A DNA stretch of 64,000 nt from Lysobacter enzymogenes. GTDB taxonomy: Bacteria; Pseudomonadota; Gammaproteobacteria; Xanthomonadales; Xanthomonadaceae. This document shows, in pieces, positions 25,547 through 34,461 of this stretch; the first letter of the stretch is position 1, and each line of letters begins with the position of its first letter. A model generated the notes under the pieces. It saw nothing but the letters and a program-made list of their open reading frames with translations, had not been told where the DNA came from and did not search any database. A program made the position numbers and the translations under genes. Location: the NCBI RefSeq assembly GCF_900106525.1, contig NZ_FNOG01000003.1:407811-471810 (forward strand), given 5' to 3'.

Positions 25547-25936
25547 TCAGCGGCGCGAGCGCAGATAACCGATCAGCGCGTCCAGCTGGCGGGTGTCTTC
25601 CAGCCCCTCGTACTCCATTTTCGTGCCCGCGAGCGCGGTGTCCGACGGCTGGGCGAGATAGCGGCGCAGCGTCGCCTCGTCCCAGGTCCAGCCGGTCTGG
25701 CGCAGCGCGCCGGAGTACTTGTAGCCGGCCACCGTCGCCGCCGGCCGGCCGACCACGCCGAACAGCGAGGGGCCGCGTTTGTTCTTGCCCTTGGCCACGC
25801 TGTGGCATTCGGCGCATTCGGCCATGAACACGCCGGCGCCGGGTTCGGCGGCGCCGGCGCTCGCGGCGGCGGCCAGCAGCAGCGCGGCGGCCCATCGCGG
25901 GGCCGACGATCGGGCAGGGGTCTTGCGCAGGGACAT
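25547..25936 (-). CDS. small periplasmic class I cytochrome c
   Basis: 129 residues. The signal peptide ends near AASAGAAEP; haem motif CAECH near residue 41; a KGKNKRGPSLFGVVGR stretch and the axial methionine candidate in GTKMEYEG near 106 complete a mitochondrial/c552-type monohaem fold. It is a soluble electron carrier. It starts 20 bp after the stop of the cytochrome-porin gene and shares its operon, so it may shuttle electrons between the outer-membrane protein and inner-membrane redox enzymes. Confidence 0.92.
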   Translation of the reverse strand: MSLRKTPARSSAPRWAAALLLAAAASAGAAEPGAGVFMAECAECHSVAKGKNKRGPSLFGVVGRPAATVAGYKYSGALRQTGWTWDEATLRRYLAQPSDTALAGTKMEYEGLEDTRQLDALIGYLRSRR

Positions 25937-25956
25937 GGGCGGTTCTCGAAAGGTGG

Positions 25957-27312
25957 TCAGAACATCACGCTGGCGGCGAGCTGGAACTGGTTCAGATCGT
26001 CGGCGTCGGTGGTCGGCGTGCCGAACACGCGCTTGGACGCGCCGTTGAATTTGTCGAAGCGGAACCAGGTCGCGGACAGGCGCAGATTGGCCTGCGAGGT
26101 GTAGCTGTCTTCGCGGCCGAACGGCGTCCAGTACAGCGAGATCAGGTTGCTGGTGGTGTCGGGCACGCCGTAGGGGACGTAGCGCGCCGGATCGGCCGAG
26201 CCGGTGTTGATCATGTGCGCCACGCGGATGCCGTAGCGCTGGCGAAAGGCGTAGTGCAGGCCCAGGCTCTGGTCGCGGATCCAACCGCGCCGCAGCGGCA
26301 CGCGCGTGGGATCGACCGCGCCGATCAGCGGGTCGCCGTAGCGTCGGCGCTCGTAGATGTTGACGTAGCTCAGGCTCAGCACGTGCTCGCGGTCGCCGAG
26401 GAACTGGTAGGTGAGGTCGTAGCCCAGGTCGTCGATGTCGTTGCTCGGGCCGGTGCCGCGCGGGCGGCGCTGGCGCGTGCTCAGCGCGGTGAAGCCGGCC
26501 GAGAAGAAATGGCGCTTGAAGTCGCGCATGTAGGCCAGGCGCAGGTAGCCGGTGTCGCTGAGCTTGCCCGGGTCGCCGGCGACCGGGAAACCGAGACGGT
26601 CCTGCCAGGAACGGGACATGCTGTGGTAGGTGCCCAGTTCGCCGTACCAGTCGCGGTCGAAGGTGGCGTAGACGCTGGTGCCGACGGTGCGCCGCGACAG
26701 CGCCGAGGAATTGAGGATCGAGGTCGAGCCGGCGTAGGCCGAGGCCGGCCCCAGGCTCGAGGCCGCCGGCAGCACGCCGATCGGATCCTGGGCGCCGGGA
26801 TTGTTGTTGACGCTCACGCCGATCCGCGCGTCCTTGCCGGCGAGCTTGAACGTGCTGCCGGCGAAGCGCACGTCGAATTCGGTCAGGCGGGTGTCGAACT
26901 TGTCCTTGCCGGTGTTGTTGGACGCGAGCTTGGCGTAGCCGCCGACGTGCTCGGAGATGCGGCCGGCCAGGTACAGGTCGAGTTCGGAAATCTGCGAGGT
27001 GCTGTCGCCGCGCGCCGGCATCGAGCGTGCGGCGACGATCTGGCCGGACACTGGAATCTTGCGGCCGTTGCCGTCGCTGTCGGTGTAGCCGGCCAGCTTG
27101 AAGCGCATGCCGTACGGGGTCAGCGCCGGGCCGTAGCTGCCGATGTGGCAGTCGGCGCAGGCCGCTCCGGTCTGGCGCGCGAACGAGGCCACCGCGTGCG
27201 CGCGCGGGCTGGCCAACAGCAGCAGGCCGGCCAACGCGCCCAGCAGCAGGAACGCCGGCGCGCGCAGGCCGCCGCGGGCGGGGGAGGAGCGGTGGAGCGG
27301 AACATGGGGCAT
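25957..27312 (-). CDS. Cyc2-like outer-membrane cytochrome-porin fusion
   Basis: 451 residues from the Met at 27312 (GAGGA 8 bp upstream). Signal peptide to about residue 40 (LLLLASPRAHA), then directly SFARQTGAACADCHIGSYGP with one haem c motif (CADCH), PALTPYGMRFKLAGY, and about 380 residues of beta-strand pattern ending in QFQLAASVMF, a barrel with a C-terminal aromatic Phe. A single haem at the N-terminus of a porin is the layout of Cyc2, the outer-membrane iron oxidase or electron conduit; many uncharacterised relatives exist. Partners: cytochrome b561 upstream, monohaem cytochrome c downstream. Electron transfer across the outer membrane is an inference. Confidence 0.8.
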   Translation of the reverse strand: MPHVPLHRSSPARGGLRAPAFLLLGALAGLLLLASPRAHAVASFARQTGAACADCHIGSYGPALTPYGMRFKLAGYTDSDGNGRKIPVSGQIVAARSMPARGDSTSQISELDLYLAGRISEHVGGYAKLASNNTGKDKFDTRLTEFDVRFAGSTFKLAGKDARIGVSVNNNPGAQDPIGVLPAASSLGPASAYAGSTSILNSSALSRRTVGTSVYATFDRDWYGELGTYHSMSRSWQDRLGFPVAGDPGKLSDTGYLRLAYMRDFKRHFFSAGFTALSTRQRRPRGTGPSNDIDDLGYDLTYQFLGDREHVLSLSYVNIYERRRYGDPLIGAVDPTRVPLRRGWIRDQSLGLHYAFRQRYGIRVAHMINTGSADPARYVPYGVPDTTSNLISLYWTPFGREDSYTSQANLRLSATWFRFDKFNGASKRVFGTPTTDADDLNQFQLAASVMF

Positions 27313-27389
27313 GCGGATGTCCTCGGGTGTTGTCTTTGCGGCGGCGCGGGCGGTGGTGCGGGGACGAGGGAGCGGAGGGTGCGTGTGCA

Positions 27390-27983
27390 TCAGCGCGGCC
27401 GGCGCGCGCGCAGCATGTTGCGCAGCACCTCGTCGCGACGGACGAAGTGGTGCCACAGCGCTGCGCCGGCATGCAGCGCGGCCAGCGCCAGCAGCGCCCA
27501 GGCCGCGTCGAGGTGCCAGGCCTGCAAGGCGTCGGCGAGATCGGGATCGGGTTCGACCAGGCTCGGCAGGGCCACGCCGAACAGATGCACCGGCTTGGCC
27601 AGCGCGTCGCTGAGCGCCCAGCCCAGCAACGGCAGCGCCAGCAGCGAGGCGTAGAGCGCGGCGTGGGTGATCGCCGCGGCGATCCGCTCCATGCGCGCCA
27701 GCGGCCCGGTGCCGGCGGCGCGACGCGTCGCGGCCAGACGCAGGCGCAGGCCGATGCGCAGGCACAGCAACGCCAGCACCAGCAGGCCGAAGTGGCGATG
27801 GCCGTCCAGCAGCCATTGCTTCACGGCGCGTCCGCTGATTTCGCCGCGCAGCAAGATGACCGCGGCCGCTGCGATCACTGCGGCCACGGTCAGCCAATGC
27901 AGCGCGACCAGCGCTGCGGGCGGTCTGGACGGCGTGCCCGGCGCAGCAGGGGCCCGGGGCGGGACGGGAAGCGGAGCGTTCAT
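27390..27983 (-). CDS. cytochrome b561 family inner-membrane protein
   Basis: 197 residues with four hydrophobic helices and the expected haem-ligand histidines: ALVALHWLTVAAV (helix 1), DGHRHFGLLVLALLCLRI (helix 2), AITHAALYASLLALPLLGWAL (helix 3) and ALAALHAGAALWHHFVRRD (helix 4). Prokaryotic b561 proteins move electrons between the quinone pool and periplasmic carriers. First gene of the redox operon, 77 bp before the cytochrome-porin. A putative ECF promoter at 28018-28047 lies 35 bp upstream of its start. Confidence 0.9.
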   Translation of the reverse strand: MNAPLPVPPRAPAAPGTPSRPPAALVALHWLTVAAVIAAAAVILLRGEISGRAVKQWLLDGHRHFGLLVLALLCLRIGLRLRLAATRRAAGTGPLARMERIAAAITHAALYASLLALPLLGWALSDALAKPVHLFGVALPSLVEPDPDLADALQAWHLDAAWALLALAALHAGAALWHHFVRRDEVLRNMLRARRPR

Positions 27984-28017
27984 GCGTGCGGCAGGCCGGA
28001 TTCGGGAACGGGCAGCC

Positions 28018-28047
28018 ATGGGTGCGGGCGCGGCGGCGAAAGGTTGC
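28018..28047 (-). promoter_or_regulatory. putative ECF promoter, cytochrome operon
   Basis: Minus strand: GCAACCTT (28047-28040), 14 bases, then GCACCCAT (28025-28018), 35 bp before the b561 start. Same motif and spacing as at 24520-24549. Divergent to the element at 28101-28130. Confidence 0.65.
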
Positions 28048-28100
28048 GTCCCGGCTCTGCGGCCGTTCGCGGCCGTGCGCGGTGAGGGCGCGGCCACGGC

Positions 28101-28130
28101 GCAACCTTCGGCCGCGCCCTGGGCACTCAT
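28101..28130 (+). promoter_or_regulatory. putative ECF promoter, polysaccharide operon
   Basis: Plus strand: GCAACCTT (28101-28108), 14 bases, then GCACTCAT (28123-28130), 45 bp before the fdtA start. Same motif and spacing as at 24520-24549 and 47645-47674. Confidence 0.65.
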
Positions 28131-28175
28131 GCTCCGAACCTCGCATTCCGAGGCGCTGCGATCGGAGCGCGAACC

Positions 28176-28598
28176 ATGTCCACGTCCATCCAAGTCATCC
28201 AACTGCAGGTCCACGGCGACGACCGCGGCCAGCTGATCGCGCTGGAGCAGTTGCGCAACGTGCCGTTCGACATCCGCCGCGTGTACTACCTGTTCGCGAC
28301 CCGCTCGGACGCGCAGCGCGGCCATCATGCGCATCGCAATCTCAACCAGCTGATGGTGGCGCTGCATGGACGGGTCACGATCCTGCTCGACGACGGCAGC
28401 GGCCCGGTGGAGCGGGTGCTCGACGATCCGAGCCAGGGGCTGTTGCTCGGCAATCTGGTCTGGCGCGCGCTGTACGACTTCAGCGAGGACTGCGTGCTGA
28501 TGGTGCTGGCCGACCGGCTCTACGACCCGGACGACTACATCTGGAACTACGACGAGTTCGTGCGCGAGGCCGGCGGCCTGCGCCGGCAGGAGGCCTGA
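28176..28598 (+). CDS. fdtA: dTDP-6-deoxy-hexos-4-ulose 3,4-ketoisomerase (FdtA/QdtA, WxcM-like cupin)
   Basis: 140 residues, family length. The cupin fold has GDDRGQLIALE near 14, the HHAHRNLNQLMVALHG strand with the active-site histidines near 49, and the closing LYDPDDYIWNYDEF signature near 115. The enzyme converts dTDP-4-keto-6-deoxyglucose to the 3-keto isomer, the first step toward dTDP-3-amino-3,6-dideoxyhexoses (Fuc3N or Qui3N). The matching aminotransferase and an acetyltransferase are in the same operon; rmlA/rmlB for the precursor are not in the window. First gene of a long plus-strand chain with a putative ECF promoter upstream. Confidence 0.9.
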   Translation: MSTSIQVIQLQVHGDDRGQLIALEQLRNVPFDIRRVYYLFATRSDAQRGHHAHRNLNQLMVALHGRVTILLDDGSGPVERVLDDPSQGLLLGNLVWRALYDFSEDCVLMVLADRLYDPDDYIWNYDEFVREAGGLRRQEA

Positions 28599-28601
28599 GG
28601 C

Positions 28602-29267
28602 GTGGGCAAGCCGCTGGTGTTGATCGGCGCGGGCGAAATGGCCCAGATCGCCTTCGAGTACTTCACCTGCGACAGCGACTACGAAGTGGTGGCCTTCAGC
28701 GTCGAGCGCGAATACCTGCGCGCGCCGACGCTGTGCGGGCTGCCGGTGCTCGCCTACGAAGAGCTCGAACGCACGCATCCGCCCGAGCGGGCGGAGGTGT
28801 TCGTCGCGATTCCCGCCACCGGCCTCAACCGGCTGCGCACGCGGCTGTTCCAGGACGCCCGGCGTCGCGGCTATCGCTGCGCGCGCTACGTCAGCTCGCG
28901 CGCCTTCGTCTGGCGCAACGCCGAGATCGGCGAGAACTGCTTCGTGTTCGAGGGCAACGTGATCCAGCCGTTCGTGCGCATCGGCGACAACTGCATTCTG
29001 TGGAGCGGCAACCACATCGGCCACCGCAGCGCGGTCGGCGACAACGTGTTCGTGGCCTCGCACGCGGTGGTGTCGGGCTATTGCCGGATCGGCGCCGGCA
29101 GCTTCGTCGGGGTCAATGCGACCTTCAGCGACCGGGTCCGGGTCGCGGCCGACAACGTCATCGGCGCCGGCGCCCTGGTCGTGCGCGATACCGAGCCGGG
29201 CCGCGTCTACGTCGGTTCGCCGGCGCGCGCGGTGCCCGGACGCTCCAGCTTCGACGTGGCGTTCTGA
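28602..29267 (+). CDS. NeuD/PglD-type sugar O/N-acyltransferase (left-handed beta-helix)
   Basis: 221 residues, GTG start 3 bp after the previous stop. The N-terminal Rossmann-like part has LVLIGAGEMAQIAFEYF; the C-terminal half consists of hexapeptide repeats (IGENCFVFEGNVIQPFV, IGDNCILWSGNHIG, VGDNVFVASHAVVSGY, VAADNVIGAGALVV), the left-handed beta-helix of NeuD/PglD/PerB acetyltransferases. Likely acetylates the 3-amino sugar made with FdtA and the downstream aminotransferase, although this is not the usual FdtC subtype. Cytoplasmic, probably trimeric. Confidence 0.85.
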   Translation: MGKPLVLIGAGEMAQIAFEYFTCDSDYEVVAFSVEREYLRAPTLCGLPVLAYEELERTHPPERAEVFVAIPATGLNRLRTRLFQDARRRGYRCARYVSSRAFVWRNAEIGENCFVFEGNVIQPFVRIGDNCILWSGNHIGHRSAVGDNVFVASHAVVSGYCRIGAGSFVGVNATFSDRVRVAADNVIGAGALVVRDTEPGRVYVGSPARAVPGRSSFDVAF

Positions 29268-29270
29268 GCG

Positions 29271-30224
29271 ATGTTCGCCTGGCGCAAGCACGGCCTGGTG
29301 TTCGACGTCGCCCGCGACGGCGTCGGCGGCTGGATGCGCCACTCGGCGCTGACGCCGACGCCGTGGCGGCTGGATCGCCAGACCCTGCGCATCTACGCCG
29401 GCTTCCGCGACGACGACGGCGTCAGCCGCATCGGCTACGTCGACGTGAGCGCCGACGCGCCCGAGCGGGTCGTGCGGGTCGGCGCCGAGCCGGTGCTGGA
29501 CGTCGGCCGCGGCGGCTGCTTCGACGACAGCGGCATGATCCTGGGCGATGTGGCGCAGGGCCCGGACGGGATCTATCTGTTCTACGTCGGTTTCCAGCGC
29601 GTGGCGCGGGCCAAATTCCTCGCCTTCACCGGGCTGGCGGTATCGCGCGACGGCGGCGAATCGTTCCAGCGCCGGCAGGACACGCCGATCCTCGACCGCG
29701 CGCCCGGCCGCAGCACGATCGCGGCGGTGCACAGCGCGCGCTACGAAGGCGGGCGCTGGCGCCTGTGGTACGCGGTCGGCGACGACTGGCAGGACATCGG
29801 CGGGCGGCCGTATCCGCGCTACCACATCCGGTGTACGCAAGCGGCGACGCTGGACGCGATCCCGCGCGAGGACAACGTCTGCCTGCGGCCGCAGGGCAGC
29901 GAGTACCGCATCGGCCGCCCGCGCGTGTACCGCGCCGACGCGAAGTATCTGATGTATTTCACCTACGGCCGCAGCGATGGCGCGTACCTGCCAGGCCTGG
30001 CCGAGAGCGAGGACGGCGTGCATTGGCGCCGTTGCGACGCGGCGCTGGGGCTGTCGCCGTCGGCGCAGGGCTGGGACGCGCGCGCGCTGTGCTATCCCGC
30101 ATTGATCCGGCAGGATCGGCGCCTGCTGATGTTCTACAACGGCAACGACATGGGCGTGGACGGTTTCGGCCTGGCCAGCGCCGAACTGCCCGAATCGCTG
30201 TGGGGCGACGATGCTTTCGGTTAA
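29271..30224 (+). CDS. five-bladed propeller, glycosidase-like (GH43/GH32/GH130-type fold)
   Basis: 317 residues, no signal peptide, starting 3 bp after the previous stop. Repeated 'glycosidase-like' blades are visible: LRIYAGFRDDDGVSRIGYVDV, GCFDDSGMILGDV, YLFYVGFQRVARAKFLAFTGLAVS, RWRLWYAVGDDW, KYLMYFTYGRS and LLMFYNGNDMGVDGFGLA. Such proteins occur in O-antigen and capsule loci with unknown function; family glycosidases use acidic residues in these loops, but I cannot assign them safely here. A cytoplasmic role in precursor handling is possible. Confidence 0.7.
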   Translation: MFAWRKHGLVFDVARDGVGGWMRHSALTPTPWRLDRQTLRIYAGFRDDDGVSRIGYVDVSADAPERVVRVGAEPVLDVGRGGCFDDSGMILGDVAQGPDGIYLFYVGFQRVARAKFLAFTGLAVSRDGGESFQRRQDTPILDRAPGRSTIAAVHSARYEGGRWRLWYAVGDDWQDIGGRPYPRYHIRCTQAATLDAIPREDNVCLRPQGSEYRIGRPRVYRADAKYLMYFTYGRSDGAYLPGLAESEDGVHWRRCDAALGLSPSAQGWDARALCYPALIRQDRRLLMFYNGNDMGVDGFGLASAELPESLWGDDAFG

Positions 30225-31146
30225 GCCCTACGCGCCGGCCGACGCCGCGCGCTGGAACGCGCTGGTGGCGAGTTCGCGCAACGGCAACTGGCTGCATCTG
30301 CGCGAGTACATGGACTATCACGCCGAACGCTACCGCGACGCCTCGCTGATGGTCGAACGCGACGGCGAAGTCGTAGCGGTGCTGCCGGCGCACCTGGACG
30401 GCGACGGCGTCGCCAGCCACGCCGGCCTGAGCTATGCGGGATTGCTGTCGTCGCCGGCGCTGCGCGCCGCGGCGACCCTGGACGCGCTGGCGCAAATCGG
30501 CGAGCACTACCGCCAGCGCGGGCTGGCGCACCTGCTGTACAAGCCGGTGCCGCACCTGTTCCACGCCTATCCGGCCGAAGAGGATCTGTACGCGCTGCAC
30601 CGGCTCGGCGCGCGGCTGTGCCGCCGCGACCTGTCGTCGGCGATCGTCCTGGCCGACGCGCCGCGCTTCACCAGCGAGCGCCGCCGCTCGATCGCGCGCG
30701 CGCGCAAGGCCGGCTTGCGCGTAAGCGTCGGCACCGACCTGGCCGACTTCCACGCCTTGCTGGTGCAGGTGCTGCAGCGCCACGGCGCCGTGCCGACCCA
30801 TCGGCTGGACGAACTGCGCCTGCTGCACGGCCGCTTTCCCGGCCGGATCGTGCTGTACGAGGTGCGCTCGGGCGCTGCACTGTTGGCCGCCGCGCTGATC
30901 TACGACTTCGGCCGCGTCGCCCACGCGCAATACCTGGCCGCCTCGGCGGAAGGGCGCCGGCTGGATGCGCTGAGCCTGCTGCTGGCCGAGCTGATCGAAC
31001 ACGTGTACGCGCAGCGCCGCGGCTTCAGCCTCGGCGCCTCCACCGAGCAGGGCGGGACGGTGCTCAACGAAGGCCTGGTCGAGCAGAAGGAACGCTTCGG
31101 CGCGCGCGCCGTGGTCCACGACGTGTACGAATGGAGGTTGCGATGA
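30211..31146 (+). CDS. FemAB-like GNAT acyltransferase
   Basis: 311 residues, start overlapping the previous gene by 14 bp. The FemAB/GNAT double-fold pattern is visible: [23 protein letters not shown] near 12-35, [16 protein letters not shown] near 72, [18 protein letters not shown] near 150, and [27 protein letters not shown] near 272. Homologues near polysaccharide genes transfer amino-acyl or acyl groups to sugars. Its substrate here is unknown; an aminoacyl or acyl decoration of the 3-amino sugar is a reasonable inference. Confidence 0.8.
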   Translation: MLSVKPYAPADAARWNALVASSRNGNWLHLREYMDYHAERYRDASLMVERDGEVVAVLPAHLDGDGVASHAGLSYAGLLSSPALRAAATLDALAQIGEHYRQRGLAHLLYKPVPHLFHAYPAEEDLYALHRLGARLCRRDLSSAIVLADAPRFTSERRRSIARARKAGLRVSVGTDLADFHALLVQVLQRHGAVPTHRLDELRLLHGRFPGRIVLYEVRSGAALLAAALIYDFGRVAHAQYLAASAEGRRLDALSLLLAELIEHVYAQRRGFSLGASTEQGGTVLNEGLVEQKERFGARAVVHDVYEWRLR

Positions 31147-32285
31147 AGGCCGAAAGCGCAAGCGCCAGCGCGCCGGCGCTGCCGTTCCTGGACCTGCGCC
31201 AGGCCAATGCGCGCTACGCGGACGAACTCAAGCGCGCCGCGGCGCGTGTGATCGACTCGGGCCGCTACGTGCTGGGCGAGGAGCTGGAGGCGTTCGAAGA
31301 CGAGTTCGCGCGCTATTGCGGCGTCGCCCACGCGATCGGCGTAGGCAACGGGCTCGATGCGCTGGCGTTGATCCTGCGCGCCTATCGCGACCTGGGCGCG
31401 CTGGCCGAAGGCGACGAAGTGATCGTGCCGGCCAATACTTTCATCGCGACCTTCCTGGCGATCAGCCAAAACGGGCTGGTGCCGGTGCCGGTGGAGCCGG
31501 ATCCGGCCGACTTCAACCTCGATCCGCGAAGGGTCGAAGCGGCGATCGGCGCACGCACCCGCGCCATCGTCGCTGTGCATCTGTACGGGCAGCTGGCGCC
31601 GATGCCGGCGCTGGCGACGCTGGCCCGCCGCCACGGCCTGTTGTTGATCGAAGACGCGGCCCAGGCCCACGGCGCGGCCTGCGACGGGCGCAAGGCCGGC
31701 GCATTCGGCGACGCGGCGGCGTTCAGTTTCTTTCCGACCAAGAACCTGGGCGCGCTCGGCGACGGCGGCGCGGCGACCACCGCCGACGCCGCGCTGGCGC
31801 AACGCATCCGCGCGCTGCGCAATTACGGTTCGCAGGTGAAATACCGGCATCTGTACCAAGGCGTCAATTCGCGCCTGGACGAACTGCAGGCGGCGCTGCT
31901 GCGGGTCAAGCTGGCCCATCTGGACGAGGAGATCGCGCTGCGCCGCGAGGTCGCCGCACGCTATCGCGCCGGCATCGTCCATCGCCGGATCGAACTGCCG
32001 GCGGCGGCGCGCGAGCAAAGCCACGTCTGGCATCTGTTCGTGCTGCGCTGCGCGCGCCGCGACGCCCTGGCCGATCATCTGGCGGCGCAGGGCATCCAGA
32101 CCCAGGTGCATTATCCGGTGCCGGCGCACCGCCAGCCGGCGTATCCGCAGTTGCACGCGCTTCGTCTGCCAGTGACCGAACGGCTGCACGAGCAGATCCT
32201 GAGTCTGCCGCTGTGGCCGACGATGGACGCGGCCAGCGTGGAACGGGTGATCGCGGCCTGCCGCAGCTTCGCGGAGGCGGCGTGA
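31143..32285 (+). CDS. fdtB: DegT/DnrJ/EryC1 sugar 3-aminotransferase (FdtB-like)
   Basis: 380 residues, ATG overlapping the previous stop (ATGA). PLP-dependent type I fold: [19 protein letters not shown] at the N-terminus, the cofactor-binding [16 protein letters not shown] near 60, the [11 protein letters not shown] Asp motif near 165, the Schiff-base lysine in [17 protein letters not shown] near 195, and [24 protein letters not shown] near 230. It aminates the 3-keto group of the FdtA product to give the dTDP-3-amino-3,6-dideoxy sugar. Catalytic residues are complete. Confidence 0.88.
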   Translation: MKAESASASAPALPFLDLRQANARYADELKRAAARVIDSGRYVLGEELEAFEDEFARYCGVAHAIGVGNGLDALALILRAYRDLGALAEGDEVIVPANTFIATFLAISQNGLVPVPVEPDPADFNLDPRRVEAAIGARTRAIVAVHLYGQLAPMPALATLARRHGLLLIEDAAQAHGAACDGRKAGAFGDAAAFSFFPTKNLGALGDGGAATTADAALAQRIRALRNYGSQVKYRHLYQGVNSRLDELQAALLRVKLAHLDEEIALRREVAARYRAGIVHRRIELPAAAREQSHVWHLFVLRCARRDALADHLAAQGIQTQVHYPVPAHRQPAYPQLHALRLPVTERLHEQILSLPLWPTMDAASVERVIAACRSFAEAA

Positions 32286-33535
32286 GCATCGCCCGCGCCG
32301 GCGCGTACAGCGCGATCGGCACCGCCGCGCGCCTGCTCGCCGCATTGACGACGATCAAGCTGGTGGCCCATACCGCCGGCCCCGAAGGCGTCGGCAGGCT
32401 CGGCCAGTTCCTGGGCCTGATGGCCTTGCTGTCGGTGCTGGCCGGCGGCGGCATCGGCGCGGGCATCGTCAAGCACGTGGCCGAGTACCGCGACGACCCG
32501 GAACGCTTCGAACGGCTGGTGCGCACCGCGCTGGGCTATGCGCTGTGCGCCTCGCTGGCGACAGGCGCGCTGGCGCTGGCGTTCGTCCGGCCGCTGGCGC
32601 TGTGGCTGCTCGGCGATGCGCACTACGCCGGTCTGGTCTGCGTGCTGGCGCTGGCGCAGGTCGGCATCGCGGTGGGCAATTGCTTGCTGGCGATCTTCAA
32701 CGGCCTCATGGACGTGCGCCGGCTGGTGCTGGTGCAGGTGCTCGGTTCGGCGCTCAGCGTGGCGCTGGCGGTGCTGTTGTCGTGGCGGTTCGGCCTGTAC
32801 GGGGCGCTGCTGTCGCTGGTGCTGGGGCAACTGCTGTGGCTGCTGATCGGCCTGCCGGCGTGGTGGATGAGCCCGCACTACTGGCCCGGACTGCTGTGGC
32901 CGCGGCTGGATCGCGAGATGGCCGCGCGGCTGGCGCGGTTTTCCGCGATGACGCTGAGTTCGGCGTTGTGCGCGCCGCTGGTCGGGATCGCCGCGCGCGA
33001 TCATCTGGCCGCGCAGTTGGGTTGGACCCAGGTCGGTTACTGGCAGGCGGTGGGCAAGGTCTCCGACGCTTACCTGTTGTTCCTGACCGCCGCGATCAAC
33101 GTCTATTACCTGCCGCGGCTGTCGGCGATCGGCGAACGCGACGCGCTGCGGCGCGAGCTGGCGCAGGCCTCTCGCCAGTTGATTCCGGCCGCCGCGGCGC
33201 TGGCGCTGGCGATCTATCTGGCGCGCGAATGGATCACGCCGCTGCTGTTCAGCGCGCAATTCGCTCCGGCCAATGCGCTGTACGCGCCGCAATTGCTCGG
33301 CGACGTGATCAAGATCGCCTCGTTCGTGTTCTCCTACCTGATGCTGGCCAAGGCCATGACCGGCCTGTTCGTGGCCTCCGAGTTCGCCTTCGCCGGCCTG
33401 TATTTCGCGTTGTTGGTGGTATTGACGCGCTGGTACGGGCTGGCGGGCGCGGTGTACGCCTTCGCCGTCAACTATTCGCTCTACCTGGCGTTCAACCTGT
33501 GGGTGGCGCGGCGCTACCTGGGACGGATGCCGTGA
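32282..33535 (+). CDS. wzx: Wzx-type oligosaccharide flippase (WzxE-like, MOP superfamily)
   Basis: 417 residues, GTG start overlapping the previous stop. Twelve or so hydrophobic segments; the N-terminus [20 protein letters not shown] and [27 protein letters not shown] are typical of WzxE-like proteins. It would move undecaprenyl-linked repeat units to the periplasmic face. Its place next to FdtA/FdtB homologues resembles the enterobacterial common antigen and Fuc3NAc loci. Confidence 0.88.
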   Translation: MSIARAGAYSAIGTAARLLAALTTIKLVAHTAGPEGVGRLGQFLGLMALLSVLAGGGIGAGIVKHVAEYRDDPERFERLVRTALGYALCASLATGALALAFVRPLALWLLGDAHYAGLVCVLALAQVGIAVGNCLLAIFNGLMDVRRLVLVQVLGSALSVALAVLLSWRFGLYGALLSLVLGQLLWLLIGLPAWWMSPHYWPGLLWPRLDREMAARLARFSAMTLSSALCAPLVGIAARDHLAAQLGWTQVGYWQAVGKVSDAYLLFLTAAINVYYLPRLSAIGERDALRRELAQASRQLIPAAAALALAIYLAREWITPLLFSAQFAPANALYAPQLLGDVIKIASFVFSYLMLAKAMTGLFVASEFAFAGLYFALLVVLTRWYGLAGAVYAFAVNYSLYLAFNLWVARRYLGRMP

Positions 33536-34461
33536 ACGGCGCGGACTGGCCGCGGGTGTCGGTGCTGGTGCCGGCCTACAACCACGAGCGCTTCGTCGAG
33601 CGCTGCCTGGACAGCGTGCTGCACGAGCCGTATCCGGCCAAGGAACTGGTGATCGTCGACGACGGCTCCGACGATGCTACCGCCGCGCGCATCGGCGAGT
33701 GGATCCGACGCCACGGCGACGCGCTGCCGGTGGTGTTCCGCAGCCGCCCCAACCGCGGCGTGGCGGCGACCTTGAACGAACTGGCGTCGCTGGCGAGCGG
33801 CGACTACCTGCGCCTGGGAGCGAGCGACGACTACCTCCTGCCGGGCGGCCTGCACGCGCAGGTGCGCTATCTGATGGCGCACCCGCACAAGAGCGCGGTG
33901 ATCGGCGACTGCGTGGTGGTCGACCGCGACGGGCGGCGTCTGTACGACAGCGGCATGCGCGACCTGCACGGCGCCGACAAGCGCCGCTACGCCAGCGACG
34001 AGGGCATCCGCCGCCAGGTGATCGCGCGCTGGGCGATCGGCGGGCCGGTCGCGCTGCTGCGCCGCAATGCGCCGGCGCAGTTGGCCGGCTGGCGCGAGGA
34101 ACTGCGCATCGACGACTGGGACTTCTTCCTGCGCCTGGTCGCGCGCGACGCGCTGGGCTTCATCGACCTGCCGGTCTGCGCCTATCGCGTGCACCAGAGC
34201 AATCTGAGCCGCTCGCGCCAGCGTTCCCAGCGCATCGCCAACCTGGCCGAGTCGCAGCAGGTCGCGCAGCGCCGGCTGGCGCTGTTCGGCGCCAGCGACC
34301 GGGCCTTGCTGCGAGCGCAGTGCCACTACATCGGCGCCAAGATCGCGTTCCTGCAGCGCCGGCCGTTGCGGGTGGGCGCGCGGCTGCTGGCGTGGCTGGC
34401 GCTGCGCGCCGTCTCGCGGCTGCACGCGCGGCCGCTGCGCCTGTCCGCGGAGAAGGCGTGA
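33532..34461 (+). CDS. family 2 glycosyltransferase
   Basis: 309 residues, GTG start overlapping the flippase stop by 4 bp. GT-A fold: VSVLVPAYNHERFVERCLDSV at the start, VIVDDGSDDATAARI near 43 (nucleotide binding), NRGVAATLNELASLASGDY near 78 and the DxD-like GASDDYLLPGG near 98, then ELRIDDWDFFLRLVAR near 200 with the catalytic-base ED-like pair. Adds one sugar to the lipid-linked repeat unit. Donor and acceptor are not predictable. Confidence 0.9.
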   Translation: MNGADWPRVSVLVPAYNHERFVERCLDSVLHEPYPAKELVIVDDGSDDATAARIGEWIRRHGDALPVVFRSRPNRGVAATLNELASLASGDYLRLGASDDYLLPGGLHAQVRYLMAHPHKSAVIGDCVVVDRDGRRLYDSGMRDLHGADKRRYASDEGIRRQVIARWAIGGPVALLRRNAPAQLAGWREELRIDDWDFFLRLVARDALGFIDLPVCAYRVHQSNLSRSRQRSQRIANLAESQQVAQRRLALFGASDRALLRAQCHYIGAKIAFLQRRPLRVGARLLAWLALRAVSRLHARPLRLSAEKA

